Of a stretch of DNA of 64,000 bases, positions 21,199 through 31,509 are shown in pieces. The notes below the pieces were generated by a model that was given only the letters and a program-made list of their open reading frames with translations, was not told the DNA's origin and did no database searches. The stretch's first letter is position 1. Each line of letters opens with the position of its first letter. The stretch comes from Azolla caroliniana (Eukaryota; Polypodiophyta). The DNA lies in assembly GCA_043228905.1 (NCBI GenBank), contig JBHGNT010000020.1, forward strand, positions 5,828,001 to 5,892,000, given 5' to 3'. The position numbers and the translations under genes are program-made.

Positions 21199-22614
21199 TC
21201 ATGCATCCAGCTTGTCAGGTATCAGAACTTTGGTCAGCATATCTGACCCAATCTCGGCCGTGTGGATCTTCGTCAACGCGAACTCCTGGTCATCTACTCT
21301 TTCCCGGATCCAGTGATACCTCCGCTGGATATGCTTCGTCCGAGAATGGTAGACCGCATTCTTAGCAAGGTGGATGGCACTTTGACTGTCGCAATAGAGT
21401 CGGTATTCCTCCTTCCGAATACCGAGCTCTTCGATGAAGTCCTTCATCCATAATATTTCCTTGCCGGCTTCCACAGCCGCCATATACTCCGCCTCTGTGG
21501 TTGACAATGCAACCGTCTTCTGCAACCTCGACTACCACGAAACAGCTCCCCTTGCATATGTCATTTCATACCCGGATGTAGACCGGCTGGTATCCACATC
21601 AGCCGACATGTCCGAATCGGTGAAACCGTCCAATTGAGGTTTTCCGGAGCCGAATCGGAGACACATATTTGAAGTGCCCTTCAAATACCGGAGTATCCAT
21701 TTGACCGCGTTCCAGTGCTCCTTGCCGGGATTGCTCATGAACCGGATCACCACTCCGACTGTGTATCCTATGTCCGGTCGGGTACAAACCATTGCGTACA
21801 TCAAGCTCCCGACGGCAGAGGCATATGGAATCTTCATCATATCCGCCTTCTCTGCTTTCGTCTTAGGGCTTTGCTTACCGGATAGCCTGCAGTTTGCCAG
21901 AAGTGTCGATTCGACTGGTTTCGCTTCTGACATGTTGAACCAGTGAAGCACCTTTATCACGTACTTCTCCTGTGACAACCATAATTGCTTCTTTGACCGG
22001 TCCCGAATGATGTGCATCCCCAGCATCTGTCTTGCCGGACCCAAGTCTTTCATTGAGAAGGTCCGGTTGAGAGCCTTCTTCAACATCCGTATTTTGACTT
22101 GGTCACGTTCGACGATCAACATGTCATCTACGTACAGAAGGAGTATCAGGAAGTCTCTTGCTTCGAACTTCTTCACAAACACGCAGTGATCGGCCTGCGT
22201 CTTGTGGTACCCTTGATCGGTCATGAAGGAGTCGAACTTCCGGTACCATTGTCGGGGAGCCTGCTTCAGTCCGTACAGGCTCTTCTTCAACCGGCATACC
22301 AGGTGCTCCTTCCCTTTCTCCACGAAACCTTCTGGTTGCTGCATGTAGATCTCCTCTTCGAGGTCGCCGTGAAGGAATGCCGTCTTCACGTCCAGCTGCT
22401 CTACCTCGAGGTCCATGCTTGCTGCTATACTCAGCACCGTCCGGATGGAGGTCATCTTTACTACCGGGGCAAATATCTCGTCGAAGTCCATGCCCTTCTT
22501 CTGCTGGAACCCCTTCACCACGATCCTGGCTTTGTATCTTGGGGGGTTGCCGGCATCTCCCGGTTTCAACTTGTACATCCACTTGTTTCGGAGTGCCCGC
22601 TTTCCTTTCGGCAA
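21199..22614 (-). pseudogene. F: RT and RNase H
   Basis: One frame from 22614 to 21199 with a single TAG (about 21529). RT shows NKWMYKLKPGD, YKARIVVKGFQQKKGMDFDE, FAPVVKMTSIRTVLSIAA, EQLDVKTAFLHGDLEEEIYM, CRLKKSLYGLKQAPRQWY, LLLYVDDMLI (YVDD intact) and MKDLGPARQMLGM. RNase H shows GFTDSDMSADVDTSRSTSGY, TVALSTTEAEYMAA, YCDSQSAIHLAKNAVYHSRT, HIQRRYHWIRE and DMLTKVLIPDKLDA as its end; there is no long charged tail, unlike the A/C/M lineage. The TAG replaces the residue after AVSW. Confidence 0.9.
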
Positions 22615-24341
22615 TCCACCAATTCATACGTATGGTTCTCATGCAGGGAATCCATCTCATCCTGCATGGCACTTAACCATTTTCGGCTGTGGGTGTCTTC
22701 CTTCGCTTCTTCGAAGCTTTCCGGCTCCCCCTCATCGGTCAGCAGAACATGATCTGCATCCGGAAATCTCCGGGGGGCCCTTCTCTCTCTGAGAGGATAT
22801 CTCCGTCTCTGGGCTTCGGTGACCGGCTCATCCATCTGCTCTTCATCCGAATCCGATTCGGGGTCCTGGCCGGTTCCGGTTTCAGCTTCCTCTACTTCTT
22901 CTTCAGCCTGATCGGTATTCTCACCGTAACCGACTGGTTCCTCGAGTGCTGACCGGTCTCTTGCCGGTTGGGTCTGCTCATCGTAGAGTCTATCCTTACT
23001 GGTCGACTCGGAGTTCATTATCTTCTTCTCCGACTCCCAATCGGCAAGCGTCTTGTCCTCCATGAAGATAATATCTCGACTCCGGAATACCTTCTTGTCG
23101 ACTGGGTCCCACACTCGGTAGCCGAACTCATCGTCACCGTAACCGAGGAATATGCATGGCCGGGTCTTTGGATCTAACTTTCCTCTCCGGTCCTTTGCTA
23201 CATGCACGTACACGAGACACCCAAACACCTTCAGATGCCGGTAGGACACTTCCTTACCGGTCCATACTCTCTGTGGCGTGTCTCCGTCCAAGGGTACTGA
23301 GGGTGATCTGTTTATCACGTATGTCGCCGTCGATAATGCCTCAGCCCAAAACTTCTTGGGTAGTTTTGCATGCGCTAGCATACTCCGGACCCTCTCCATT
23401 ATGGTCCGGTTCATTCTCTCGGCCAGTCCGTTTAGTTCCGGCGTCTTCGACACGGTAAATTCGAGCCGGATTCCCTTCGAGCGGCAGTACTCCTTGAACT
23501 ACCCCCGGTATTCACCTCCGTTATCTGCTCGAACCGCCTTCAGCTTCCGGCCAGTTTCTCTTTCTACTCTCGTGTGGAGCTCTTTGAAGACGGATAACAC
23601 CTGATCCTTCGTCTTCAACGGTGTGGCCCACAGCTTCCGGCTGTGGTCATCTATGAACGTCACGAAGTATTGCGCTCCGGCATGTGACTTCGTGTCTACT
23701 TGACACACATCCGTATGCACCAACTCCAGTGGTGCATTACGTCTCATCGGTGGCCTTGGTTGGAAGGAGGTCCGGTTTTGTTTACCGGCCAGACAATCAG
23801 TGCACTTCTCCAAGTGCACGTTCTTCACTGGAATGAGGTTGTCATCTGCAAGCCTCTTCATCCCCTTCTCGCTCATGTGACACAGTCTCTTGTGCCACAG
23901 CTCACCGGCAATGTCGGATGCCACATTCACTTCTTCTGGACATAACCGGGCATTCATCAGGTACAAAGTGTTTACCTTCCGGGCCCGAGCCACAATCAGG
24001 CTCCCTTTGCTGAACTTCATAACACCGTTCCGGATGCTACCCGTGTAGCCTTCATCATCTAGCCGACCGGCTGATATCAGGTTCAGACGAACCTCCGGAA
24101 CGTGTCGGACATCCTTCAGCAGCAACTTGCATCCGGTTGGTGTTGACAGCCACACGTCTCCTATGCCGACAATTCGGCATGTACCTTCATTCCCCATCCG
24201 GACACAACCGTGGTCACCGGCTGAGTAGGATGAGAAGCATTTTCGGTCCGGGGTAAGGTGGAACGATGCTCCGGAGTCTACCACCCAGGTCATCTCATCG
24301 CCGACAAGGTTTATCTGACTCTCCTCGGTGATGAGCATCAA
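22566..24341 (-). pseudogene. F: protease, GAG-pre-integrase, integrase and acidic linker
   Basis: From 24341 down: TWVVDSGASFHLTPD (protease catalytic DSG), MGNEGTCRIVGIGDV, LKDVRHVPEVRLNLISAG, ELWHKRLCHMSEKGMKRL (pre-integrase H-X-H with CTDCLAGK for the zinc site), LELVHTDVCQVDTKS and FVTFIDDHSRK (first D), VRADNGGEYRG (second D) then TAG at 23498, and TPELNGLAERMNRTIMERV (catalytic E). The C-terminal region has CIFLGYGDDEFGYRVWDP and an acidic linker (QAEEEVEEAETG). A one-base shift near 22610 separates it from RT. Only two defects in about 590 codons make this a fairly recent pseudogene. Confidence 0.9.
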
Positions 24342-24870
24342 CTCTTCCTCACTTGCCGCGATTGCTGTCGTTCCCTTCCGGTCCGGTCCCCTCCGGTCTT
24401 TACCGTTCCGTTCCGGGGTCTGCTTCGAATTGGTGCCGTCGGTCTCCTTATCTTTTCGGAAATGCCGACAGTTCTTTTGGAAGTGTCCCGGCTTGCCGCA
24501 ATAGAAGCAAGTGGGCCTCCTCCTTGACTTTGACCTTGTCCCTGACTTCTCCCGGTTCTAGGGACTACAGTTTCTCTGTCTTCCGCGTTCCGATTCGGTA
24601 AGGAGCGCTTTGGACTCGGAGCTCGTACCTTTATCTTTCCGACGCACCTCCTCATCTAGCAAGCTCGACTTTACTCTTGCTAGGGATAACCGTTTTCCTT
24701 CCGGCCCGGCGTTGCCCAAAGTGACAACCAACGTCTCCCAGCTATCCGGGAGGGAACCGAGCAGGAGTAGCGCTAGTACCTCATCGGCGAGAGGTACTTC
24801 CAATGACGTTGCCTGGTGTATCAGCCCCTGGAAGGCATTCATGTGCTCCGCCATGCTGGAGCCATCTTGG
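24342..24870 (-). pseudogene. F: C-terminal gag, nucleocapsid part
   Basis: Reads DGSSMAEHMNAFQGLIHQ, VPLADEVLALLLLGSLPDSW, then a stop near 24556, the basic segment KSGTRSKSRRRPT and the zinc knuckle CFYCGKPGHFQKNC (CX2CX4HX4C, near 24500). It is continuous with the N-terminal gag at 30338-30674 once H is removed: FRKLVRLRYQ then DGSSMAEH. Confidence 0.88.
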
Positions 24871-25041
24871 TGTCGAATACAAGTGTATAATGGACGTACT
24901 CACACTATCCCTTCGGGCCATTTGTGTAATTAGCATAAATGGTAGTTGCCCTAAGTCGGTCACTATATATAGTGACCTTGTAACCTTCTTGTAAGGTTGG
25001 GTGTTGTATTATTGTTTCTATTGAATAGAAAGTCTTTTGTG

Positions 25042-25076
<35 letters not shown>

Positions 25077-25162
25077 AACGACCTAGAAACTGTCATACGC
25101 AGGTATTCAAACACCAATCGAATGCTTCTTGATCTTCCGCATAGACGACCTCGTCTCCAACA
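24871..25162 (+). repeat. H 5' LTR
   Basis: 292 bp, TGTCGAATAC to CGTCTCCAACA. It has a perfect 20-bp palindrome centred on TATATATA (24958-24977), a small hairpin AACCTT-CTTGT-AAGGTT (about 24981-24997) and a CT run of 15 repeats (25043-25072) probably near the start of the transcript. Confidence 0.96.
24958..24977 (+). promoter_or_regulatory. H LTR TATA palindrome
   Basis: GGTCACTATATATAGTGACC is a perfect 20-bp palindrome whose centre is a TATA box. The same sequence is at 30133-30152 in the 3' LTR. It is the likely core promoter; the symmetry could allow binding by a dimer or transcription both ways. Confidence 0.7.
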
Positions 25163-25164
25163 TC

Positions 25165-25180
25165 TGGTATCAGAGCCTGC
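25165..25180 (+). promoter_or_regulatory. H primer binding site
   Basis: TGGTATCAGAGCCTGC starts two bases after the 5' LTR. The first 12 bases are the exact complement of the plant initiator tRNA-Met 3' end. Confidence 0.93.
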
Positions 25181-25834
25181 ACAGTAGTCGGTCCTTCAAT
25201 CTGCTGTCGGCCGTCGTCTCAGCCTGCACAGCATTCGGTTTCCTGCGTCATTCGAAGAAGAGAGAAGAAGAAGAGAAACGAGGCTTGCATCTCATCGCGT
25301 TAGATCATCTTCGCTTGGAGTAAACCAGCAGGTTGTACTCTGTCCCTTGTGATCGTAACCACTCGAGGTGAAATCCCCTTGTGCAACATTGACACGATCG
25401 TGCTCCACCCGGTTAAACGGCATCCGAAGAGGTAATCAAACGCCGCTCATTGTAACCACTCGGTGCAGATCGGTCTTAAGACAACAACCCCAAATTCGTG
25501 CTTCATCTGGCTGATCGACATTCGGGAGGATCAGTTGGATCCGTCTCTCTCGTTGCTGCAGTCAACCGAAGCAGAATCGGTCCAGATAATCGGTTTCAAT
25601 AATCGGTATTCGGCATATATATCCGAAACGAACCGGGCTCACTCCGACTCGGCAACATTCGGGAAGACCAGTCGGTTCTGTCCCTCAAGCTACCGGAGTC
25701 AATTCGAGCAAGTTCCGAAGCCGAACCGACTCGGGTTCAAATCCGACTAGAACGATATCGGGTGAGCCAACCGGCTGCACTCCAACAAGGTTCGTAGTCA
25801 ACTCCGAACCGAGCTCCGTCAACCGAAACCAAAT
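25181..25834 (+). other. H untranslated leader
   Basis: About 650 bases between the primer site and the gag-pol ATG. It contains a short open frame (25463-25750) with no recognisable motif, which I take as chance. RNA packaging signals would be expected here but cannot be identified by eye. Confidence 0.6.
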
Positions 25835-28800
25835 TTGATGGCATCAACATCCGGCTCGTCAGAAATGAGTCTACGCAAGTTCGATGGATCGAACTTCAAC
25901 TTCTGGAAGGAACAAATGCAGGACTATCTCATAGTCAAGGGGCAAATCGATCCCATCGAAAATGAAGAACCTCCAGAAGGATACAAACCAATTGAGTGGC
26001 AGAAGCTGGACAGAATCGTCCGCGCCACGATTCGGATGCACCTATCGGAATCGGTATACTTTACGGTGCAATCGTGTACGACAGCATTTGAACTGTGGAA
26101 AACACTGTCGGACACTTACGAAAAGAAGGTCGCCGCAACAAAGATGTTTCTGATCCGGCGCCTCTACAACTTGCGGATGAAAGAATCCGACTCGGTTCAA
26201 GCACACCTCAATGAGTACGAAAGCATAAGCTCCCAAATCTCATCACAGGGGACGGCAATCGAGGATGAACTCAGAGCAATGATACTCATGAGTAGCCTTC
26301 CCTCATCATGGGAAACTTTCGTCACAACCGTGTGCAACGCGTCAACCACGGCTGTTAAATACTCCGAAGTCACGAGCGCAATCCTGACCGAAGCAGCTCG
26401 GAGAAAGTCTTTCGCCAAAGACTCAACAGACGAACCTTATGTAGTACAAGGTTCGACAGACCGATCGAACATACGAGGAAGAGATTCCTCACGGCCGCCG
26501 AACAATCCGCGAAGACGGAGCCAGTCACGGGATAACCGAATCTGCAACTATTGCAAGAAACCCGGACACATCAAAGCCGACTGCCGCGCACTCAAGAACA
26601 AGAACAACAAGAAGAGTGGCCGGCATGAGGAGATCAATTACGTCAGCTTCTCAGCTGATGTGCTACCAGACGACCCGAATATACTATCAATCGAAAATCC
26701 AGTCGGATCAGAAGTCCTACTCACGACTGAAGAGTCGAGCACATGGCTCTTAGATTCGGGCGCGTCATTTCACGTGACTCCTCATCGATCCCAATTTCGG
26801 CAATATACGATCCGTCACTCCGACTCAGTTCGAGTCGGCAACTCACAACACTGTGACATCATCGGAATCGGCACAGTAGAGCTCAACCTTGCAGGTGGCT
26901 CTACACTTGTACTCCACAATGTCCGACATGTACCCGAGCTCTCAAGGCCATTGATCTCAGTCGGACAACTAGATGAAGACGGCATTCGTGCCGGTTTTTC
27001 TTCGGGAGGGTGGACACTCCACAGGGGGAACCTCCTGCTTGCTAGAGGACCCAAGATACACTCACTATATCCGTTACATGTTACGCTCAGAGAGGGTAAC
27101 CTGTTTTTGGTGGATATTCCTGTGTCATCACTATGGCACAGAAGATTAGGACACCTCAGCAAGGCCGGCATTACGCATCTATCTAGAGCCGGATACATCC
27201 CTAAACTATCCTTCTCCGACCATCAATTCTGCGAGCATTGCCAGTATGGCAAACAAGCAGCCGCATCACACCCGACATCAGCACCAAGAGAAACGAGACC
27301 TCTCGATTTGGTCCATTCGGACGTCTGTGGCCCAATGCCGCATCAGTCTCTAGGCGGTGCCTCTTACTTCGTCACTTTTATTGACGATTCGACTCGCAAG
27401 GTGTGGGCTTATCCGATTCGCACCAAAGATCGGGTCTTCTCGATCTTCTCAGATTGGCTCGCTATGGTAGAAAATCAAACCGACCGAAAACTGAAATGCT
27501 TTCGGACCGACAATGGGGGAGAGTTCAAATCCGAAGAATTCGTCAAATTCTGCCGACAACGCGGCATCCGACGTGAGTTTACGGCACCACACAGTCCGGA
27601 GCAAAACGGGATTGCAGAGCGAATGAATCGGACAATCCAAGAACGGATAGTTTCCATGCTCCAACACTCCGGACTGTCGGATGGCTTCTGGGCAGAGGCT
27701 CTACTCACGGCAGTACACATAATCAATATGTCGCCAAGTAGACCTCTAGGACTTCAAATTCCTCAGGAACTATGGATCGGCAGTAAGCCGAATTACGACA
27801 AGCTGAGGATCTTCGGATGCGAGGCGTACGCCCTTATTCCGAAAGATGATCGCCGAAAACTTGCACCTCGGTCCAGGAAATGCATTTTCCTCGGATATGG
27901 ATCCGACGGCGAAATGGGATACCGACTCTGGGATCCCGAACGCAGACAAATCGTCCGAAGTTCGGACGTTGTGTTCAACGAGTCGGCTATGAATCCATCA
28001 GTCGAAAAACCGATCGAAGTCCGAAGGGTAACATTTTCCGATGTGCCGACCCTTCAAGAAGGCCCCGCTCTCAACACACGGTCAGCTTCACGGGTAGCTG
28101 AACCTTACACTACCGACTCGGACAACTCCGACTCGGCACAGCAGAACAATCCGCTTTCGGACCATCCGACCTCGATACCCGATGCGACCAGTCCAATCAT
28201 ACCTCGACGATCCGAGAGACTGTCGCAACCTCCGGAGAGGTATTCTCCTGGAATTTTCTTCACCGACGCCGGTGAACCGACGTCTTACGAAGAAGCATCG
28301 ACATCTGTCGATTCCGCCACCTGGCATCTGGCGATGGAGTCGGAAATGCACTCCATTCGGGCAAACAAGACTTGGGATCTGGTCGAATTACCTAGGAACC
28401 GACGTGCTCTTCCTTGCAAGTGGGTCTATCGACTAAAAGAGACGTCTGATTCGACCACCCCAAAGTACAAGGCCAGATTAGTTGCGAAGGGCTTCCGACA
28501 AGAATATGGCGTCGACTTCGACGAGATTTTTTCACCAGTGGTGAAAATGACAACCCTTCGTTTTCTACTCGGCGTAGTGGCAGCCGACAACCTGGAGCTG
28601 ATTCAGCTAGATGTCAAAACAGCATTCCTCCATGGTGATCTTGAAGAGGAAATTTATATGGAGCAGCCAAAAGGCTTCGTTGCTACTGGCCAAGAACATC
28701 TAGTCTGCCGACTTAGGAAGAGTCTATACGGCCTCAAACAGGCACCACGACAATGGTACAAGAAGTTCGACGACTTCATCCAATCGATCGGCTTCTCAAA

Positions 28801-29851
28801 AAGCGATGAGGACCATTGTCTCTTCACCAACACAGCTCAAGATGGATCACCCATCTTCCTCATCATTTACGTGGACGACATGCTAATCTCTGGACGCCAC
28901 GCGGGCGAACTTGCTGATCTCATTCGGCAACTGCGGTTGAAGTTTGCCATGAAGGACCTCGGTCCGGCACGACACATACTCGGCATAAAGATTAGTCGGC
29001 ATCGCGATAAACGACATCTTTTTTTGTCTCAGACCGACTATATCCGACGTGTCTTGGAACGCTTCAACATGCAATCAGCCAAATCTGCTTCAATCCCGCT
29101 CCCAATGAATCTTCGGCTCTCTCAGCGAGACTGCCCGACATCCGGCCCGGAGGGGGAAGATATGAAGTCGGTACCGTATGCACCGGCAGTCGGCTCCCTT
29201 ATGTACCTGATGGTCGCGACACGGCCTGATATTTCTCACGCCGTAGGAGTCGTTAGCAGATTTATGCACAATCCTGGCCGATCGCATTGGAACGCAGTCA
29301 AGCATGTGTTCAGATATCTGGCTGGCACAAAAGACCATGGCATTCTTTTCGGTCCGAACCGAACCTCAGGCGTAGTCGGTTACACCGACTCGGACTTCGC
29401 CGGCTGTATAGACAGTCAGAAATCAACAACCGGATACTGCTTCAAATTCGGCAATGGAGCAATTTCGTGGAAGTCGAAACTTCAGGAGTGCACAGCGACC
29501 TCAACGACCGAAGCAGAATATGTAGCTGCGTCCGACGCAGCAAAAGAAGCCTTATGGCTCGGTCGGCTGGCGCACACGTTTCGGCAAGTCGATCATGACT
29601 CGGCCCCAGTTGTCTATAGCGACAGTCAAGGTGCTGTTGCCTTGTCGAAAAATCCGGTTCACCACAACGCCTCCAAACATATCGACGTTCGATATCACTT
29701 CGTTCGGGACTGCGTCATCTCAGGGAAAATCGGTCTAGAGAAAATATCCACAACCGACAATGTCGCAGATGGAATGACCAAGTGTCTTTCGGCAGACCGC
29801 TTTCGGTCTCTTCGGCATCAGATGGGCGTAACGACAAACCAGTCCGGTTAG
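25835..29851 (+). CDS. gag-pol: H gag-pol polyprotein, Ty1/copia, full length
   Basis: 1338 residues with no stop or shift. Gag core at residues 10-200 (MSLRKFDGSNFNFWKEQM, FLIRRLYNLRM, MILMSSLPSSWETFV). Zinc knuckle CNYCKKPGHIKADC (about 240-253). Protease TWLLDSGASFHVTP (D near 306). GAG-pre-integrase SLWHRRLGHLS and CEHCQYGK (about 432-470). Integrase D,D35E: HSDVCGP (about 493), FRTDNGGEF (about 558) and QNGIAERMNR (E about 594). FLGYGSDGEMGYRLWDP closes integrase. RT from about 860 (WVYRLKE, YKARLVAKGFRQ, QLDVKTAFLHGDLEEEIYM) with LIIYVDDMLIS (about 1010-1016). RNase H from about 1182 (YTDSDFAGC, TSTTEAEY, YSDSQGAVALSKNP). The start is the second in-frame Met-rich ATG context after the leader. 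It supplies all enzymes needed for copying; no RNase H tail is present. Confidence 0.97.
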   Translation: MMASTSGSSEMSLRKFDGSNFNFWKEQMQDYLIVKGQIDPIENEEPPEGYKPIEWQKLDRIVRATIRMHLSESVYFTVQSCTTAFELWKTLSDTYEKKVAATKMFLIRRLYNLRMKESDSVQAHLNEYESISSQISSQGTAIEDELRAMILMSSLPSSWETFVTTVCNASTTAVKYSEVTSAILTEAARRKSFAKDSTDEPYVVQGSTDRSNIRGRDSSRPPNNPRRRSQSRDNRICNYCKKPGHIKADCRALKNKNNKKSGRHEEINYVSFSADVLPDDPNILSIENPVGSEVLLTTEESSTWLLDSGASFHVTPHRSQFRQYTIRHSDSVRVGNSQHCDIIGIGTVELNLAGGSTLVLHNVRHVPELSRPLISVGQLDEDGIRAGFSSGGWTLHRGNLLLARGPKIHSLYPLHVTLREGNLFLVDIPVSSLWHRRLGHLSKAGITHLSRAGYIPKLSFSDHQFCEHCQYGKQAAASHPTSAPRETRPLDLVHSDVCGPMPHQSLGGASYFVTFIDDSTRKVWAYPIRTKDRVFSIFSDWLAMVENQTDRKLKCFRTDNGGEFKSEEFVKFCRQRGIRREFTAPHSPEQNGIAERMNRTIQERIVSMLQHSGLSDGFWAEALLTAVHIINMSPSRPLGLQIPQELWIGSKPNYDKLRIFGCEAYALIPKDDRRKLAPRSRKCIFLGYGSDGEMGYRLWDPERRQIVRSSDVVFNESAMNPSVEKPIEVRRVTFSDVPTLQEGPALNTRSASRVAEPYTTDSDNSDSAQQNNPLSDHPTSIPDATSPIIPRRSERLSQPPERYSPGIFFTDAGEPTSYEEASTSVDSATWHLAMESEMHSIRANKTWDLVELPRNRRALPCKWVYRLKETSDSTTPKYKARLVAKGFRQEYGVDFDEIFSPVVKMTTLRFLLGVVAADNLELIQLDVKTAFLHGDLEEEIYMEQPKGFVATGQEHLVCRLRKSLYGLKQAPRQWYKKFDDFIQSIGFSKSDEDHCLFTNTAQDGSPIFLIIYVDDMLISGRHAGELADLIRQLRLKFAMKDLGPARHILGIKISRHRDKRHLFLSQTDYIRRVLERFNMQSAKSASIPLPMNLRLSQRDCPTSGPEGEDMKSVPYAPAVGSLMYLMVATRPDISHAVGVVSRFMHNPGRSHWNAVKHVFRYLAGTKDHGILFGPNRTSGVVGYTDSDFAGCIDSQKSTTGYCFKFGNGAISWKSKLQECTATSTTEAEYVAASDAAKEALWLGRLAHTFRQVDHDSAPVVYSDSQGAVALSKNPVHHNASKHIDVRYHFVRDCVISGKIGLEKISTTDNVADGMTKCLSADRFRSLRHQMGVTTNQSG

Positions 29852-30045
29852 AGCCGGACACAGCGCAGGATGGTTTCCGACAACCGACATCAGTTCCTTA
29901 ATGATCGGCTTCAACTCTTCCGACCCGACCAGTTCGGTCTTCTGCCTTTGGACCCTGCCGACTCGAACAAAAACTGATATGTCCGAGAACCTAAGTTTAT
30001 ACCTGTAATCTTAGATAACCCATGTATACGCCCATTACGGGGGAG
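29852..30045 (+). other. H 3' untranslated part and polypurine tract
   Basis: 194 bases from the stop to the 3' LTR, ending ATTACGGGGGAG, the polypurine tract (about 30035-30045). Confidence 0.8.
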
Positions 30046-30216
30046 TGTCGAATACAAGTGTATAATGGACGTACTCACACTATCCCTTCGGGCCATTTGT
30101 GTAATTAGCATAAATGGTAGTTGCCCTAAGTCGGTCACTATATATAGTGACCTTGTAACCTTCTTGTAAGGTTGGGTGTTGTATTATTGTTTCTATTGAA
30201 TAGAAAGTCTTTTGTG

Positions 30217-30251
<35 letters not shown>

Positions 30252-30337
30252 AACGACCTAGAAACTGTCATACGCAGGTATTCAAACACCAATCGAATGC
30301 TTCTTGATCTTCCGCATAGACGACCTCGTCTCCAACA
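30046..30337 (+). repeat. H 3' LTR
   Basis: 292 bp, indistinguishable from the 5' LTR by direct reading. Followed by CTTGG, the right copy of the target duplication, and then by the F gag. Confidence 0.96.
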
Positions 30338-30674
30338 CTTGGTACCGGAGTCTTACTAGCTTCCGGAATACCGAAACCTGATTAACAGCATTTTTGTTCT
30401 GGAACATTATGCCGATCTTCTCCCAGAGCTCATCAGCCTTGCTCTCTTCATTGAAGTTGTTGTACAGGCTCATGTCGATGAAGCACCGGATGTACGCCAT
30501 TGTCTTCATGTGCATCACCTCCCATATCGCGGCGTCGATTTTGTCCGGCCTCTTGTCCCCGAACTAAACCGGCAGCCAGAGGTCTTTAACCACGAGCATG
30601 TCCCTCATCTTCGACTTCCACACTGAATAGTTGGAGCCGGTGAGCTTGAACATGCCGCCAAACGAATCGTCCAT
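30338..30674 (-). pseudogene. F: N-terminal gag
   Basis: ATG at 30674 (11 bases inside the primer site) gives MDDSFGGMFKLTGSNYSVWK, SKMRDMLVVKDLWLPV and then an in-frame TAG, followed by FGDKRPDKIDAAIWEVMHMK, AYIRCFIDMSLYNNFNEESK and KNAVNQVSVFRKLVRLRYQ. The early TAG would block all translation, so F cannot make its own proteins. Continuity with 24870 proves that H split a single gag gene. Confidence 0.9.
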
Positions 30675-30684
30675 TTTCTGTGTC

Positions 30685-30700
30685 GCTCGCTCTGATACCA
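30685..30700 (-). promoter_or_regulatory. F primer binding site
   Basis: Minus strand TGGTATCAGAGCGAGC, two bases from the 5' LTR; an exact 12-base initiator tRNA-Met complement. Confidence 0.92.
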
Positions 30701-30702
30701 CT

Positions 30703-31509
30703 TGACAGGAACAGATCGCTCCTTATGCGCAGCACTCGGCCACAACCGAGCTTGGAATGATACACAGAAAAACGGGAAATAAAACACGACACGAAGAAGG
30801 GAAGAGTGCGCGAGATGTTTACGTGGAAAACCCCAAACTAGGGGAAAAACCACGGCAGCTCACAGGCTGCAAACTATCACTAGGTTAGTATGTACATCGG
30901 TGAGTTCACGGAGGCAACGACCTCGTGCTCACAATCTTCGCCACAGGCGGGGGTTACAACAGAGGCAACGACCTCTTTTTCTCTCTCTCTCTCTCTCTGT
31001 ACAGTTACGCACACTCTCTATTCTTGCACCAACAAGAATGACAACGACTACTACTAAAAGTTTGCCCTAAGTCATATTTATACTAATATGACTTTTCAGC
31101 TATTTACAAATGTAGCCTCGATGGGCTCTCAGAAACATATTTACGAATATGTCTCTTCCTCCGGTTCGCATCGGGTCTACGTCATCCGGCTCTCCGTAGC
31201 CAGGTGCTCCTCATCCGGTTCTCACCGGGCCTGCACCATCCGGCTCTCCGTAGCCGGGTACTCCTCATCCGGTTCACACCGGGTCTGCGTCATCCGACTC
31301 TCCGTAGTCGGGTGCTCCTCATCCGGTTCTCACCGGGCCTGCACCATCCGGCTCTCGATAGCCGGGTACTCCTCATCCGGTTCACACCAGGCCTGCACCA
31401 TCCGGCTCTCCGTAGCCGGGTACTCCTCATCCAGGTTTCGGCCTCGGCCGAGATTGTTCGTCGGCACTGTTCTTCTCCCTTCCCATCCGGAGGGACCTGT
31501 CTCCCAACA
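30703..31509 (-). repeat. F 5' LTR
   Basis: 807 bp, minus-strand start TGTTGGGAGACAGG at 31509, end GTTCCTGTCA at 30703. It has five 54-bp minisatellite units (31161-31432) against four in the 3' LTR, a shorter CT run, and scattered point differences. Confidence 0.92.
31161..31432. repeat. 54-bp minisatellite in F 5' LTR, five units
   Basis: Same unit as at 20838-21070, with more point changes. Unit order differs from strict alternation (the last two units are both of the GCCTGCACCATC type), consistent with one unit gained or lost after insertion. Confidence 0.9.

Larger units (their letters stand above)
24871..30337 (+). mobile_element. H: intact, apparently young copia element (CTTGG duplication)
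   Basis: 5467 bp. Both LTRs are 292 bp and I found no base that differs on direct comparison, including the 30-base CT run. CTTGG flanks both sides (24866-24870 and 30338-30342). Primer site, one uninterrupted 1338-codon gag-pol frame and polypurine tract are all in place. It lies in the gag gene of F, on the opposite strand to F. By the LTR clock it is the most recent insertion in the window and could be autonomous. Confidence 0.97.
20378..31509 (-). mobile_element. F: copia element with GGTTT duplication, containing H
   Basis: LTRs at 20378-21146 and 30703-31509, primer site at 30685-30700 and polypurine tract after 21146 give a complete minus-strand copia. GGTTT flanks both ends (20373-20377 and 31510-31514). 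The internal region encodes gag, protease, integrase, RT and RNase H with a few defects: an early stop in gag, TAG in integrase, a frameshift at the integrase-RT linker and TAG in RNase H. H is inserted in gag. Without H it is about 5.7 kb. Host DNA at the site is the L gag. Confidence 0.93.

Noticed and set aside
22099-22752. Plus-strand 217-codon frame inside F
   Set aside because: Antisense shadow of the F RT, which has all expected motifs on the minus strand.
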